A program made the translations under genes and the position numbers. The notes beneath the pieces are model-generated. The model was not told the DNA's origin and made no database searches. It saw only the letters and a list, made by a program, of their open reading frames with translations. Positions 10,287-22,931 of a DNA stretch of 64,000 nt are shown here, one piece after another. The first letter of the stretch is position 1, and each line of letters starts with the position of its first letter. The stretch is from Morchella semilibera (taxonomy: Eukaryota; Ascomycota; Pezizomycetes; Pezizales; Morchellaceae): the NCBI GenBank assembly GCA_009192285.1, contig CM018603.1, forward strand, positions 5,515,613 to 5,579,612, given 5' to 3'.

Positions 10287-12461
10287 ATGGATAGCGATTA
10301 CGAACAGTTTGTGGCTGCGTCGAAAGCGAAATGGGAAGCTGAGGCGAGAGCGAAATGGGAGGCTGAGGCGAGAGCGAAATGGGAGGCTGAGGCGAAGGCG
10401 AAATGGGAGGCTGGGGCGAAAGCGAGATTCGAGGCCGAAGCCGGGGCCGCACAGTCGCAGAGTGAGTTTCAATGAACTGCCAGAATTAATGGAATCATAC
10501 GCTTACTGACTTTTGGTGTTAGCTCCGCAATATCTACCACAGCAGTCTCAAACTCGCCCTGCTGAAGCCCCCCAACAACATGCTCCATCACGCACCAAAT
10601 CCAACTCTCCTCCATCTTCTATCGATACACCAACGCCGAAGGCTAGGGAAATCAACACTTCCGCTGGAGCACAGATGCCGGCCGGGGGTTGGGGGGGTGA
10701 CACCTCCGGCCCGGAACACGAAATACATTATTCCGAGAATACAACAACCCCCCGGGCCCCCACCAAGCACAAGAACAAGCCGTCGCGAAAGACACATACT
10801 GTGTCTGAGTCGGAGGAGTCGGAAGAGTCAGAAAGTGATAGCAATGGGGGCGAAGGGTCGTCCACAGGCATAACAAAAAGCAAAAGGAGTAAGGGCAAGA
10901 AAAAAATGAAAGGTTATCGCAATCGACAGAGTGTCAACATGCGGATGGGATTGGATCCAAAAAGTATAAATTTCAAGAGAGATGTTAGGGATCGCCGCAC
11001 ATGGCTCAAAAACTTCTGCATCAAGAAAGGCTATTCATTGGACAAGCCTTTCGAAGAATTTGAAGAGGGTGTGCTATACAAGTTGTTCAAACTTGCGACC
11101 GAGGAATTGCAATCGAAGTACGGGAAAGAGTGGGACTACGACCTTACACGGGATTGCGGACACACAATTTGCCTCGATTGTGTTCGCAACCGCAATGCTC
11201 GAAAGGCCAGGTACGACAAGCGTGCGGGGGTTGTACCAGAGCCGACCGATAAAGTCTCCGGGAAAGCTCCCAAACCGAACTCTGCAAAACGCAAAAAACG
11301 TACTGAGCAGCTTGTTATTCCCGACTCTGATGAAGAAAAAGGTCGCCGAAAAGCATTGGCTGAACGAAGAAGGCGACCCCCTGCTAGTACTCATCAAAGA
11401 CGGCTAGTCATTGACCCTATAATCGATGACTCCCAGCAATCTCCCATCACCCCCGCGCTTGGTCGTGTTCGGCTGCAAACCGACCCTATTTACTCGTCTC
11501 TTTCAGTCGCGACGTCCCTATCATCCCAGATGTCGTCCTTGCCTAACCCGACTACCCAAACACTCAACTCAAGTCTGCAACTTAACTGGCAGAACTCACA
11601 GCTCCCCGGAACAGAACCGTCACAGGAGCTAGTTGGATATACCCAAGTTGACTCCACTCAGTATGATCTCCCGGGACCCCCTGATTCTCAAATAGTTGAT
11701 CACTATCCAAATGCTATCCCAGATAGCCAAAAGGAGATCCGACCGCAAGTGAAAATAAGCATCCAGGGCTTTCCCGCCTTTTTCGTCGGATACGACGCTA
11801 ACTACCAGATTTTTGCGAACGCGGTGAGACAATACCTAAGTTGGGGCCCTGATGATTTCTTGCAGTACCGGGCAAACAACGAGACTCAATGGCTTGTAAT
11901 CGATGACAATGCAGGGTGGAAAAAACTTGTGGATAGATATGGATCTATTGGGGTTACTGTTAGGGTCTCGGAGGAGTCGGACTTTATCTCGCCCGGAAAT
12001 TCCGGGGATGAAAAACCCGCTCAGCAGTTGACCCACAAGAAGAAGGTGAGTTTTGGCCACGCTGTATTTGCTATGAAATAAATGTCTAACTAATATATAT
12101 ATATATACAGAATCAACCGATGGGGAGAATTGGGGAAGTAAGCATGGGCCCCCCAAAGAAGACCTCACCTACAACTGCACCAAAAGGAAAGCGAGGTAGG
12201 CCACGTAAGCAACCCATTCCCCCGGACACCATAATAGAGGAGCCTTCTCAAACCAAACAAACCAGTCCCACCTTTACCGGTGACGGAGGAGCCAAGCCCG
12301 ACAGAGACAGTACTGGAACGATTACAAAGAGCGGCCGGACCGTACAGAAGAGTATGAAGGCAAAGAAGGAATCCCAGGTTCAAAAGGAGAGGATCGAAGC
12401 TAACGAGCTAATGGCTCGCAGACAAAACCTGAAAAAGCTGCGAGGGAGTTTCGGGATCTAG
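10287..12461 (+). CDS. Transposon accessory protein with AT-hook and Cys/His cluster
   Basis: Exons 10287-10461, 10523-12045 and 12111-12461 give 682 residues. The introns (61 and 65 bp) have GTGAGT donors, CTGAC/CTAAC branch sites and TTAG/ACAG acceptors. Visible parts in order: an N-terminal helical segment of repeated AKWEAEAR units; a low-complexity acidic and basic stretch; a central domain near residues 215-285 (DRRTWLKNFCIKKGYSLDKP, then CGHTICLDC, a RING-like or knuckle-like cluster); a Gln/Ser-rich linker; a second folded-looking domain (GFPAFFVGYDANYQIFANAV to VTVRV); and a C-terminal AT-hook (KGKRGRPRKQP) with a basic tail. AT-hooks bind the minor groove of A/T DNA, matching the AT-rich arrays. 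It is the best candidate for a TNPA-like protein that binds them (inference). No family assignment is possible by eye. Confidence 0.8.
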
Positions 12462-12860
12462 GTTTCCGCGACCTAAAATACAACTAACTACTGTCCGCAG
12501 CGGCGTTGCGTCTTTAACTACTAACCACACCTGTTTTACACATACTAATTACATGATTAACGCTTATATTCGACACGATGTACGATCGATCAATGCGTAA
12601 CATACTCCGGTCCACGTGGCCACATAGATATACACTATCTCTTAGCGGGTAAGTATACACTTAAACAAACTTCTACGAATCCAAGCTAATATATATACCA
12701 GGCTGGCATCGATATCAGATAGTAAGAGGGGGTCAAGAGCAGGAGCTAGGGGGGGAGGGCGCGGGGGGGGGAGGGCGCGGGGGGGGGAGGGCGCGGGGGG
12801 GGGGCGCGGTAATATTTTTAGCGGAGTATATTATATATTAATATTAATATTAATACTATG
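12462..12860. other. Spacer between second gene and right array
   Basis: Non-coding. Holds a G-rich minisatellite of about three 17-bp units (G-runs separated by GCGC) at roughly 12740-12808, a candidate for G-quadruplex folding, followed by an AT-rich ATTAATATTAAT stretch. Confidence 0.7.
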
Positions 12861-13265
12861 GTTTAAAATAAACCAACCAGAAATAAAAATGTGTTGTTTA
12901 GAATAAACAATAGAGTGTAGGTTTAAATTAAACCAAGAGGAAGTGATTTGTTGTTTAAAATAAACAACTACTACGAGAAAGGGTCGGTGTTTAAAGTAAA
13001 CCATCGTTTTATTCTGTAGTTTGGATTAAACAATATTTCGTTTAAGTTAAACAAACCGTTGGTTTAAATTACACAAACCGTTGGTTTAAATTACACCAAC
13101 CGTTGGTTTAAATTACGCAAACTGTTGGTTTAAATTACACCAACCGTTGGTTTAAATTAAGCAAACCGTTGGTTTAACTTACACAAACTGTTGGTTTAAA
13201 TAAAACAATGGCGTATAAGCGATCTATGGTTTGATTTAAACCACAACACGGTGTTTATTTTAAAC
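12861..13265. repeat. Right subterminal array of GTTTA-N3-TAAAC palindromes
   Basis: By eye about 16 copies. A run from about 13060 to 13200 repeats every ~25 bp as CCGTTGGTTTAAATTACAC, where the right arm has drifted to TACAC. The last copy (13253-13265) is perfect and ends 22 bp from the transposon end. Same motif and same relative place as the left array. Confidence 0.88.
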
Positions 13266-13269
13266 ACCG

Positions 13270-13287
13270 GCCGAATGTACCACAGGG
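13270..13287 (-). repeat. Right TIR of the Plavaka-like element
   Basis: Inverted match to 3936-3953. Followed by the TTAC duplication at 13288-13291. Confidence 0.85.
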
Positions 13288-13291
13288 TTAC

Positions 13292-16200
13292 GGCATGATA
13301 CATTATCGATACATTATGCGATGCATTTCTTGGGATGGTAGAGTGAGAAAGCAGACTTGACAGCTATCTTCAGCTGTGTCCCCAGTCGGTTTTGGGCTTC
13401 CGATCCTTGGATTAAGGGTTCACTCTATCGTCGTTCGCCGCGGGGAGGGGGGTCGGTTGTCGGAGGTGGAGGGTATTTTTATAGGTGTCTATTGTTTAGT
13501 CCCGCCGGCACCCACCATATCTACAAGAAACATCTGCCCTTACGATATAAAGGGTATGTGTGCACATGAAAACGCCCTCCCCGTATACAGGTGCGCATCC
13601 CCATAGTTTTCATACTCCGGGGCCTATACCTAGAAGGGAGAAGATATGACATCTACTAGCCACGGCAGGTTTTTTTTATACACCACAGACAATACTCGTG
13701 TACCCTAGTTGGCGCACATCCTATAGGTTTACCATCTCTTACACTGACACATTGAGTTACATCTCCTCCGGCGCACTCCCGGCCCTCACATACGTCAATG
13801 AAAACGAGAGGCTGGTGGACTCCTCAGAGCCCAGACGTGGACGATCCCCGCTTCTAAAACTACTACTCGGAAAAAGAACGTTGCTGATAACACCGGCATC
13901 TTCACAGTTTATCGGATATTCTGAATATGTCTACCCGTTGGGGGGGTTATATTCCCCGAAGCACTGGTATAGTATGCTAGCATCTTCCCTTACTCTCATG
14001 TTAAGTATTACTACGACAACGTGTCGGTTAGTGGCGACGCTATTGGCTGTGCGGAAATAGTGGTCGCATGATGTTTTACCAACCCTAGTTGACCAGTTTA
14101 TTTCTAACAAAGGATAGAACCAAGCACAATTAGGAAGAAGATTATTATAAGATTTCTATGTATTCCTGTAAGGCAGGTGGACTTCTAATAGTGATAAACT
14201 CGGTTAGAATGTATCGTATTTCCCAGTGACAAGGGAGCTATAATTTTGGATTCAATTGCTTATAAAATAGAAGAATATACTCTAGTCAATACATTTGAAC
14301 TTCCTAATAGTACTGACATTAGTTACAAACAAATACAAGAATAATCTTATTGCAACCAAACACTATTATGAGAGGTGATTTCAGAGCTGGTATTTATCAT
14401 TAGATTTTATTAATGGAACTAGGCCATACCAACCTTAGTCCACTACTGATTAAAAATACAATTAGAGTTCTACCATGCCTCAATCACCTTTTCTAATCTG
14501 TTGTCCCTGTCCGCAAATATCATTGGAGCAAGCAGGTCCTTGTTGCCTGGAGTCGATTTAGCAGTTAGAAACAAGTGCATTGACCTGGTTTATAGATACA
14601 CTGAGTCCCAGAAGGAATTTTGAACCACTTATTCAGGGGATTGTTTTACTTTTTGTTCCTGCCTATTAAATCTTGTCATTGAGCCTTATTATGGCTCTGT
14701 AGACACGGAGAAAGATTGGGCAGCTATGGTTCTAATGAGATGCTTTAGAGGCGCTGAGTCCTGTATCAGGGAACCTCACGGTACCCATGAAGTGGGGGAG
14801 GGGTGCAGATGGCATGATGAGGCTGTGGAGATGAAGAAGCCGCTAAGGTGAAGGCGTAGACATGAAAGCGCTTGGTTCCGTACTCGTTTGGGCTCACTGA
14901 ATTGCTGCTTGATTCGCCGCTGCTCGTTTCACTGATTTATTTCCTGCCCGCTTCACCGATTAGCTCATGTCTGGACGATGATAGAGTGCTCAATTGTAGC
15001 GGGAGGCGTGGGTGAAGGCGTGGAGATGAAGGCGTAGAGGTGTGGGGGTTGTAAGGACTCTATGTATTACAACCGCTCTCGTGTGGAGTATCGATCTGCA
15101 CACTTCCCAAATGGTTGAGTTCCGAAACGTTTCTAGGTTCTAGCAGCTCTTGGACCAACTACAAGAGAACTGTATAAGATAACGATATTCCTGGTTCTCT
15201 TGGGTCTCGCTGTACTAATCAATAATAGTACGGGTGATTACTAGCGGATACTCATTGTCGATGGGCTGAGTGCGCACGTTGGTCTTGAACCACCAGACTC
15301 TTACACATTGCATGCCCGCCCATTCAACACCGCTCTTGAAGTCCCCAGACATCGCTCCTTCTCAACAATTGGGCACCTCCCCGAGCGGGTTCAATCACTA
15401 GGCAGTACAGGCAGGTATCACAGGAATTGGAAAACACAACCTCTTGGCCTTTCTACACCCTACCCGTGAAAAGGCATCTGTTTCAATTCTTGCAACAGCT
15501 GCACTCTCCAGAGCCGGATAGATCCTATTGTTAGATAATTGGCAAATCAAGACTTCCTGGTATCAATACCAACCCTCTAGGCGCTGAGGGCCCTGGAAAT
15601 CAAGCCCTAATACACCAAAGATCCCGCAACGCTCTACCTGCCACGGACGATATTTTCCCACCAGACTCGGAGCCATCACACCCACCCAAAGATGTAATAA
15701 CAACCTGCAGAAGGAGATAAATCACAGGTGGAAGCGACAGTCAATTCCTAATCACTTGCCTCAACCTATAACAAATTGGCTAGGCTGGCAAGAACCCGTA
15801 GGTATATAAGACACATACCTGATATCCATAATTCCCGACCATTCACAGGATAATTCATCTGGCAAGAGAAGCGGAAGCGGGATCAAGCATATGTAGCCAA
15901 AATCACAAAAGCAACAGTGAAGTCAAGCCCTGGGTTCGGGTCGTGGGAGTCCAGGCCGATGTGAAGGAACGGGTTGAGGTTTAGGTTTGGGGATAGTGGT
16001 TTATTTGTGCAGATTCAACTGTAGGCTGTAGGCCTGAAATTTCCAGTCCCCTCCAACAGCTAGAGCAGCCAGATACCAGAGAAAGCAGTTGAGCATGGTC
16101 TCTGTCATGGAGGGCCAGATGTAGCTAGAGGTCAATGATAGACCATGGCTGGTTGAGCACTCACTGGCAATAGTCCCATAATCCAATAATGTAGGTAAAA

Positions 16201-16727
16201 GCCGTAGATCATTATGCTGCCAAGGAAAATGGCGACTGGCCGGCCTCACGCAGTATCGGGCAGAAAATGAAAGTCTGTTGAGTATTGCTAGACGGTGGGA
16301 GGAAAGGATATCTACATAGGGATGAGTGCCAGGGGGGGGGGAGTTCGATTATTAGTAAAACCTGCTGTTAAATGATTCGGCTGTTCGAGCAAAAGGATGC
16401 CTGGAAAGCTGAGCGTGTATTCAAAGCTATTCCCTTTATATAGGCGATCGATGGTTGAGCAGGAAAAAGGAGTCTTTGCCAGGGCCTACACATTTTAGCA
16501 AGCGTCGGCTGAGCAGGGAAGCTGGCAGATTTGAGAAACGTATGGTCTAGGACGGATTACTGAGGGTCCCCTCTGAGAGGAATCGGCAAAGGAGAGAAGG
16601 ATTAGGGCACGTGCCTTTAATGTAGGCACCAATAGAGTAGAAAAGAGTACACTCCAATAGTGGCTTATACAAATTACAGGAAAAGGAAAGCTTGCCATTT
16701 TATGCAGTTACCATGGGGATGAGCGAT
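13292..16727. other. Intergenic, no supported gene
   Basis: The longest open frame (13698-14060, plus, 120 codons) has no motif and unremarkable composition. The stretch 14085-15900 has many stops in all frames. I find no long repeat, TIR pair or LTR pair here. Confidence 0.45.
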
Positions 16728-19700
16728 TTAGAGAAATCCTACCCATACCCATAGGCGCCGGCGGGTCAAAGGAGCTATAAAGGGGCAAGAAAACCGTCCC
16801 TTAACCCAGCGCCGTTCCAGCCGCAGAAAGAGGCCAGCAACAGGGTCCTCCCAAAACAAACACCACCAAAGAAAGCGTGCAGAAAAAGGGTGTACAAAGA
16901 GAGCACACTGTTGCAACTACTAGGCCTCGATACCCCCCATGTGCTAGCACCGCACCCGGTGAGTCCAGGATCTGTCCACTCCACCCAAAGAGACCAGCCA
17001 ATCAGCGCCTATCAAGTATGATTCCCGCAATCGGTATGCCGAGCCCACGGTTATCTCCACCGGCAACCAACGCCAACGTAGCCAATCCGCGCCTTCCCGC
17101 TCGGCCACATGCGGACCGGAAACTTCGTTACTTCTTCTACACCAGACGTAAAATGCGTGCTGGAAATCATGCAATATCACTCGCGCCAAGGCTAAGGACT
17201 GTTAACTCTAGTCGGCTAGGTGGTTATTGCCACCCAGAAGGGCAGGGATACCCAGTTCCGTGTACGGATGGTCCAGGCTACGAGTTGGCCCACCCCGTCC
17301 GTCCAAGACATAACTACCAACTTGTTACACGCACCAGACATCATGCGCTTCCATAATTAAGGTCCGGGTGATAATCTATGACAGGCGCGACCTTTGTATC
17401 TTGCATGTTTACCGTTGTACCCGTCCTCATTCATTAGTTGAGGAAAGTTCCCGGAGGGCCTATTAACGTGATATTAGTTCTGCAACTCGGGGAAAGTCAA
17501 TGTTACCTAGTCTGCGTGATGCCTCATGATGTCCAGTTATTTACTTATTCATACTTCATATATGCAAGCCCTTAGGCTATGGCAACCATCTCCTCGCCAT
17601 ACACCCCTGTCGCCAGCCCGAACCAAAACAAACAAGGAGCAAGATCAGACAGGGTAAAGCGACATTCAACACCGTATCTCGAGACTCATCCGTCTAGATA
17701 CCTCTTCCTCTCCAATCCTCTCAATCCGTATTGCTATTCCCTCCGCTCCCTTTCCTCCTTTTCGTTCCCTTCCCCTACTTGGCCTCCCGGGTTGGATCAG
17801 GGTTCATACGTATCGGGTGCAAAAAGGGTACCACTAACCTTTCATGACGCTTATATGGGCCAAAAACAGCCTGATTTCCCCCCCCCCCAGTTCGGGTGTT
17901 CATATCGCTTATTTGTGGTAATTTTATTTATTTCTATCAGCGAATAGCGCGTACGTATCTATTACTACCCCCGCCCCCAGACCCCAGCGGTATTTTTTCT
18001 AATAGTTGGATGTTTCAACTGGTGTGCTTACCCGGGGGGTCGTGCCGTCCTTTCCTGCGTAGTTACTATACCAAGAGTCTAGTTTCCATGCCAGGGAGCC
18101 CGGATCCTGCGCCAAAAGAAGTCCGGTGGCCCTCCAAATCCCGCTAGGGACTCCAGGTTCCCTACCAGAAGGGTTCCGGCGGGGCCATTTAGAAACGCTG
18201 ATGATTTCTTCCGAATGGTTATTGCTCCAGACCCTACTGACGAACCGATATTACCTATCGGTCGCAACTGCCACCACCGCTAACATAATAGCAAAGTGGC
18301 TGGAAACGAGACCAAGCCTAGACGTCTCAGCTGTGTATGTACCTTCGCGGGCAACGCGACACCAAGCACTTTTACAACACGGCGAGAAGAACAGTGATTG
18401 ACGTTTTAGGAATTGAACGGTGCTGTTTATATATTAGATACAGACCGAGATATCTGCTGTGAAGGGGTGTGAACAGCACCCCGGCTGTGTTAGAGCTTGC
18501 ACACCACAAACACATCGGCCAAGCGAGCCCCTCCGCGGTTACTTCGCTGGGTTTGATTAGCTGCTGTCGGTTTTGGAGCAGCCACCTCTGCTACCTTTAA
18601 CCCCCCTGTGTCCTCAGAAGTACGTACAGGCGGCGTATTTGTGAGGGAATTTCGGGTGCTATACCACGAGCCTCCTGGAGGGTTGGCAGCTTCCGTAGCA
18701 AGAGATGTAATCGTTGTGGGGCGCGGTTGATTCTGTGGGCTCATGGTAGTCCATTGGCGGATGGACTGCACACAGTATTGGACATATCATGTTTTTGTAC
18801 AATGCCTTGGCAGGCTTGACATCAGACTTGAATGGCCGGTGATTATGGAAAGGATGAGCAGCAGCTCCTCCCCCTCCGGATCCCTCCCCCACACACCCCC
18901 AGGAACCTACCATCTGGGGACTTCCAAAACTGCACGGGACGTCACCCAGTACTGTCGTAAACCTGCTCCCTGCGTCGCGCGGACGTCCCAAGAGGACCCC
19001 TTCGGCACGAGAAACATCGCAACCGACACCTACCCAATCATCACCGGAGCAACAGGAACGATGCAGCGCTGCAATAGTTGTCGTCAACCACCCATGCAAG
19101 CCGAGACACCAGGCTCAGATGATCATGCGCGCCCACCACTTCCTCCCCTCTCCTCTTGGTCACACCGTCTCTGATTGTGGGGGACTTCGCGCCATCCATC
19201 TATCGCACCATATTCCAAATACGGCTGCGCACCTAGCCTGGGTCCAGGATAAGGACGCGTGTGCCGGCCAGTTCGTCACCTGGCTGATCCGCCCGGGTGG
19301 GTAACGCACGCGGATTATGTGCAGTTCTGCAACTCTACTTCCCGTCCTGGCAACACCGGCGTGGGTGTCCCGCCAAGGGGTTAAAATGTGAGCTGCCGCC
19401 TCTTCTCCCAAGATCTAAGACGTCTGGTTGGTCTGTTCTTTTGGGCCTCTTGCGGTACATAGACACACTCGCGGTGTTGTTGCCAGCCAATACAAATACA
19501 GATTCCTCACACTGTACGGCAGTCTATAAACCCCCTCCCCTCCCCCCTCCAAACAGTGAGATAACTCGCCAAGGGCCGTCCGAGTCACAGCCAATCCTCA
19601 CACCGACAGCAACAAGGGCGACTACCCACCACACCGGCCGAGTACCCCGGTAGCCCGGCTGCCTCTTCATACCCGGGTCAGCTCCACAAACCCGAAACAC

Positions 19701-20340
19701 AGTGAAAACACGCCTTCTAACACTGCTCCTCGTTAGTTAGGGTCGGCGGTTGACGGTGGGCGTGGTATGGCGGCGGGTGGGACGGGGTCTCCGGGGGGTC
19801 CCGCGCTGGGGTTATCTCATAGTGGGGGTAGGGTGGCGGTAGAGGGTTTGCGGGCTAGGAGAGGAGGAATACCACCAGTGCGATGCTGGTGGGGAGGAGG
19901 TTGGGATGTGCCTACGATCGGCTCAGGAGGAGTTGGTATCGCCACCGCGAAACACAGGGGGAAGGAACTGTTCGGGAGGGGGGATGGTGGAGGAGGGGAG
20001 TGTGATGAAAAGATGAAATGGCGGCGGGTAGGAGAAGAAGGGTGCGGAATACGGGTACTAGGGATGGCGGTGTGGGTGGGCCCAAGGCGGGGTTTAGGTG
20101 TCTGTGTGCGGCGGAGGGAGCTGGGTTGGTGGTTGGCTGTGCGGGCTGGGGGTAGAGGTGTGTGGGGGGGGGGGGTTGGGACATGGCGGGTAGTGGCCGG
20201 GGAGAAGGGGGTGGTAGTCAAGCGAGTGTCTCCGGCGCTGCCCGGGATTGGTGACAGAGGGCGGTGGGCAAGGTCTGCAGTGTTTAGCGGGCTTGGAAGT
20301 ATAAACCCGTTTCACTCAACCGGTGTTGGTAGTCGGTAGT
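16728..20340. other. Patchily GC-rich DNA, no supported gene
   Basis: Several overlapping open frames on both strands (for example 16877-17356 plus, 18743-19174 plus, 19767-20339 plus with 19817-20221 minus). They are Pro-, Gly- or Arg-rich products of GC-rich sequence with no conserved motif, so I cannot choose a coding strand. A small inverted repeat GGTGCTGTT/AACAGCACC spans about 18419-18483. Confidence 0.4.
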
Positions 20341-22931
20341 ATTTTGTCAACTCCGGAGGCGCATCTAGAGCTGTTCACCTAGGTAGATCCACGCTATCTA
20401 TGACACATACGGGAACAGCTCCGCCCTGCTGCCAGAGGGTCGATTCAGGAGCAACGAAGAGGGCGGCACAAATAGAAGTAGAGAAACAACTGCACGGGGA
20501 CGTTCAGCAGGCAACAGTTCCATCAGCTATGAGCTGAATGCTGATGTCATGTCCGGCCTGCTGGTAATGTGACCATTTTATTTTAATTGTTTGCAGATTC
20601 GCCTTGTCCCAGAGAAGCTTACACTTCGCCTTCGCCGCGTGTGGCTGGCTACATGTGGCAATGGCTTATATCCGCTAGACGCTGTTAAATATGCTGACTT
20701 CTTCCTCAAATGTAAGCTTGGGCCCGTTGTGCATTCAATGCGAAGGGAATGGTAAAGCAGGTTCTTCAGAAGCCCAAGCCCGGGATCCAGCTCTCGCTAG
20801 ATGCTTGACTTCTTGTGGCTCTTGGAATCATTGCAGGTTGCCTGGGTGGAGATGGTATGACTGAGTATCAGTCGTATTGAGGGTTCTCGTACTGGTAAAG
20901 ATATGTTTTCCATCGCACAGAATATACTAGAAGTGCTCAGGGCAGTTTCGCAGGTCGGATATGGAGTGGTGGGTGATGCAGCTGATAATAACCCTTTAGA
21001 GACATTTGGGGGTAGATCTGCGGGTCTAGGGATGCGGTGGGAGAGTGAACAGAGACGGCTACCCTGCGCAGGCGATATAATAACTCTTAGTCTGAAGGAC
21101 ACCCCCCCCCCCCCCGGACCAAGGGGTCAGGAGAGTGACAGCGAGACATCATTACGGCTATACAAAATTGGCGTCAATTTGGACCGCTCGGTAAAGTTCA
21201 CAACGTCATTATCCATGTACAGCACAGTTCTCAGAGAATTCCGGATTTCGGAGCTCATAGTGATGGATTGCGGTCAATACCAACGCGTATGCCGAGTCCA
21301 AGGGATTCTTTTTTTTGGTGTTTCGCAATTGTCAGTGCCTTTTTACTCTAGAGGGAGTATCAGCGGGGGGTTTGATGTTTCATCAAAAATGCAGGGAAGA
21401 GTTGTCAAAACAACTTACTGGCCTCCGCTAGTCAAGCAACAGATTGAAGACTAACTTTGTCCCAGGACTTATCCGAGCGGCTTAAGTCGCTTACCGTATA
21501 AAGGACGTTACCTATGGATAGATTATCGGCCGGAACGGTTGATTGATCCCCATCAGTGGTCCAGAGCTTACTTTGTCTTTCAGGTGAGTATTTGAATATT
21601 AGTTACATCACTCCACCAATCATAAATATATCAGTTCTATGCATGAGAAGAGAGCGGGGACCCAAGTGCCGACAGGATCTGGGTCTAGACTCACATCTGT
21701 TATGTTGCTAATACTCACATTAGCTACCGTCCCTATATGATGTCTATCTTCCGTGCGGGAGGCATCCCAATTGACACCTTCTGAGGCTTCAAGTGAGATT
21801 TATATCTGTAGAGGTAAGGGTGCTTGTTGTAGTGGTGATGATAGTACCAGTGATACTAACTAGTTTCGCTATTCGGATATATTCTCTAATATATCTAATA
21901 TAGGGTTGCTATGCAAGCCTATGTTTCATTGTCTTGTGTTGACTAATAATGTCTCTGTTTAAATGCCCTATGTGTGGATAATGACATTTTTTTGTTTGTA
22001 ACCCTAATACCACCCACGAATGCAAGTATGAATAAACCTTCTTGGCCGCTTGTTCCCCACTATCCTCTTTATCCTACCATTCCTTTGCTTTTATTTTGGA
22101 GGTCTAAGTAGGAGGGTTTGATTGCCAGGCTTTAGGTAAAACTTTGAATTCTGATTCTGATATACAGGCTGGGGTCCGGGCCTGGGTCAGGGCCTACGCC
22201 TCTACCTAGATCTACGCCTAGGACACACCCAACATGACGACACCTGCAGGTAGGGAGGTGGGTGTGTGGGCAGGCCCGCGGGAAGGCATATATGTACATC
22301 TTCCTAGGCCCGAGAATCCCTCTCCCCCTGCCCCGAACCCCCCGCGATACTACCGCCCTGCTTGCCGTAGGTGATAAGATCTTTTTTTACTGCTCAAGAT
22401 AGCGACACCCTACAAATTCAAGACCAATCCCTCCCCTTCCAAGACCTATGCGGGAGATGCGTGAATTTGATTGATAACCTGAACTCAAGATTCATTACCT
22501 GACTAATTTCCCACATCGACAACCATCTACCTTTTACTGGATTCATTAATTCATGCTAGTTTGCGGGTATATATATGCATATATAGGACCGGTAGACAGT
22601 CTTCTTGCCAGTAGGCTCGCCTGATGTGTTTCGGAATCAGATACAGCACCCTTATACTTCGGGTCAAGCAACCCTGGCGTAAGTAATTATTTCTTGGAGG
22701 GTATATTTTTGGACTGTCCCATCACTGTGTTACACAAACCAGATCTACTACAAGTCGATAGTCCTTTTTATTTTAGCGATAGTAAGGGTTTCGCAGTTAA
22801 GAACCACGTTTTCAGCTAGGTACCATGTCAGGCTATATAGGTACGTTATACCCCTGTGGGTAAGAAAAACGGTGCTAAAGAGGCCTTAACCATTAGATAC
22901 AACAATACTATCAGAGCTTTTTCACACTGCA
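20341..22931. other. Intergenic, no supported gene
   Basis: One 183-codon plus-strand frame (20903-21454) is open but crosses a run of about 15 C and shows no motif, so its coding status is open. The rest has many stops. Confidence 0.4.

Larger units (their letters stand above)
3936..13287 (+). mobile_element. Complete Plavaka/CACTA-like DNA transposon, 9352 bp
   Basis: The left end starts CCCTGTGGTACATCCGGTC and the right end, read inwards, starts CCCTGTGGTACATTCGGCC: an imperfect TIR of about 18 bp. TTAC stands directly outside both ends (3932-3935 and 13288-13291), a 4-bp target duplication. Inside are a transposase gene of the Plavaka branch of the CACTA (CMC) superfamily, a second gene for a putative DNA-binding protein, a small minus-strand gene, and two arrays of a 13-bp palindrome filling the subterminal regions. 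Known CACTA elements carry clustered binding sites for an accessory protein in the same place. One frameshift in the transposase is the only clear defect. Confidence 0.88.

Noticed and set aside
16877-17356. 159-codon plus-strand ORF
   Set aside because: No motif, overlapping open frames on the other strand, biased composition.
19767-20339. 190-codon Gly/Arg-rich plus-strand ORF
   Set aside because: The opposite strand is open too (Pro-rich), and the composition follows from G-rich DNA; no motif supports either.
20903-21454. 183-codon plus-strand ORF
   Set aside because: Crosses a long C run, has no recognisable domain and no splice or promoter context. Left as unproven.
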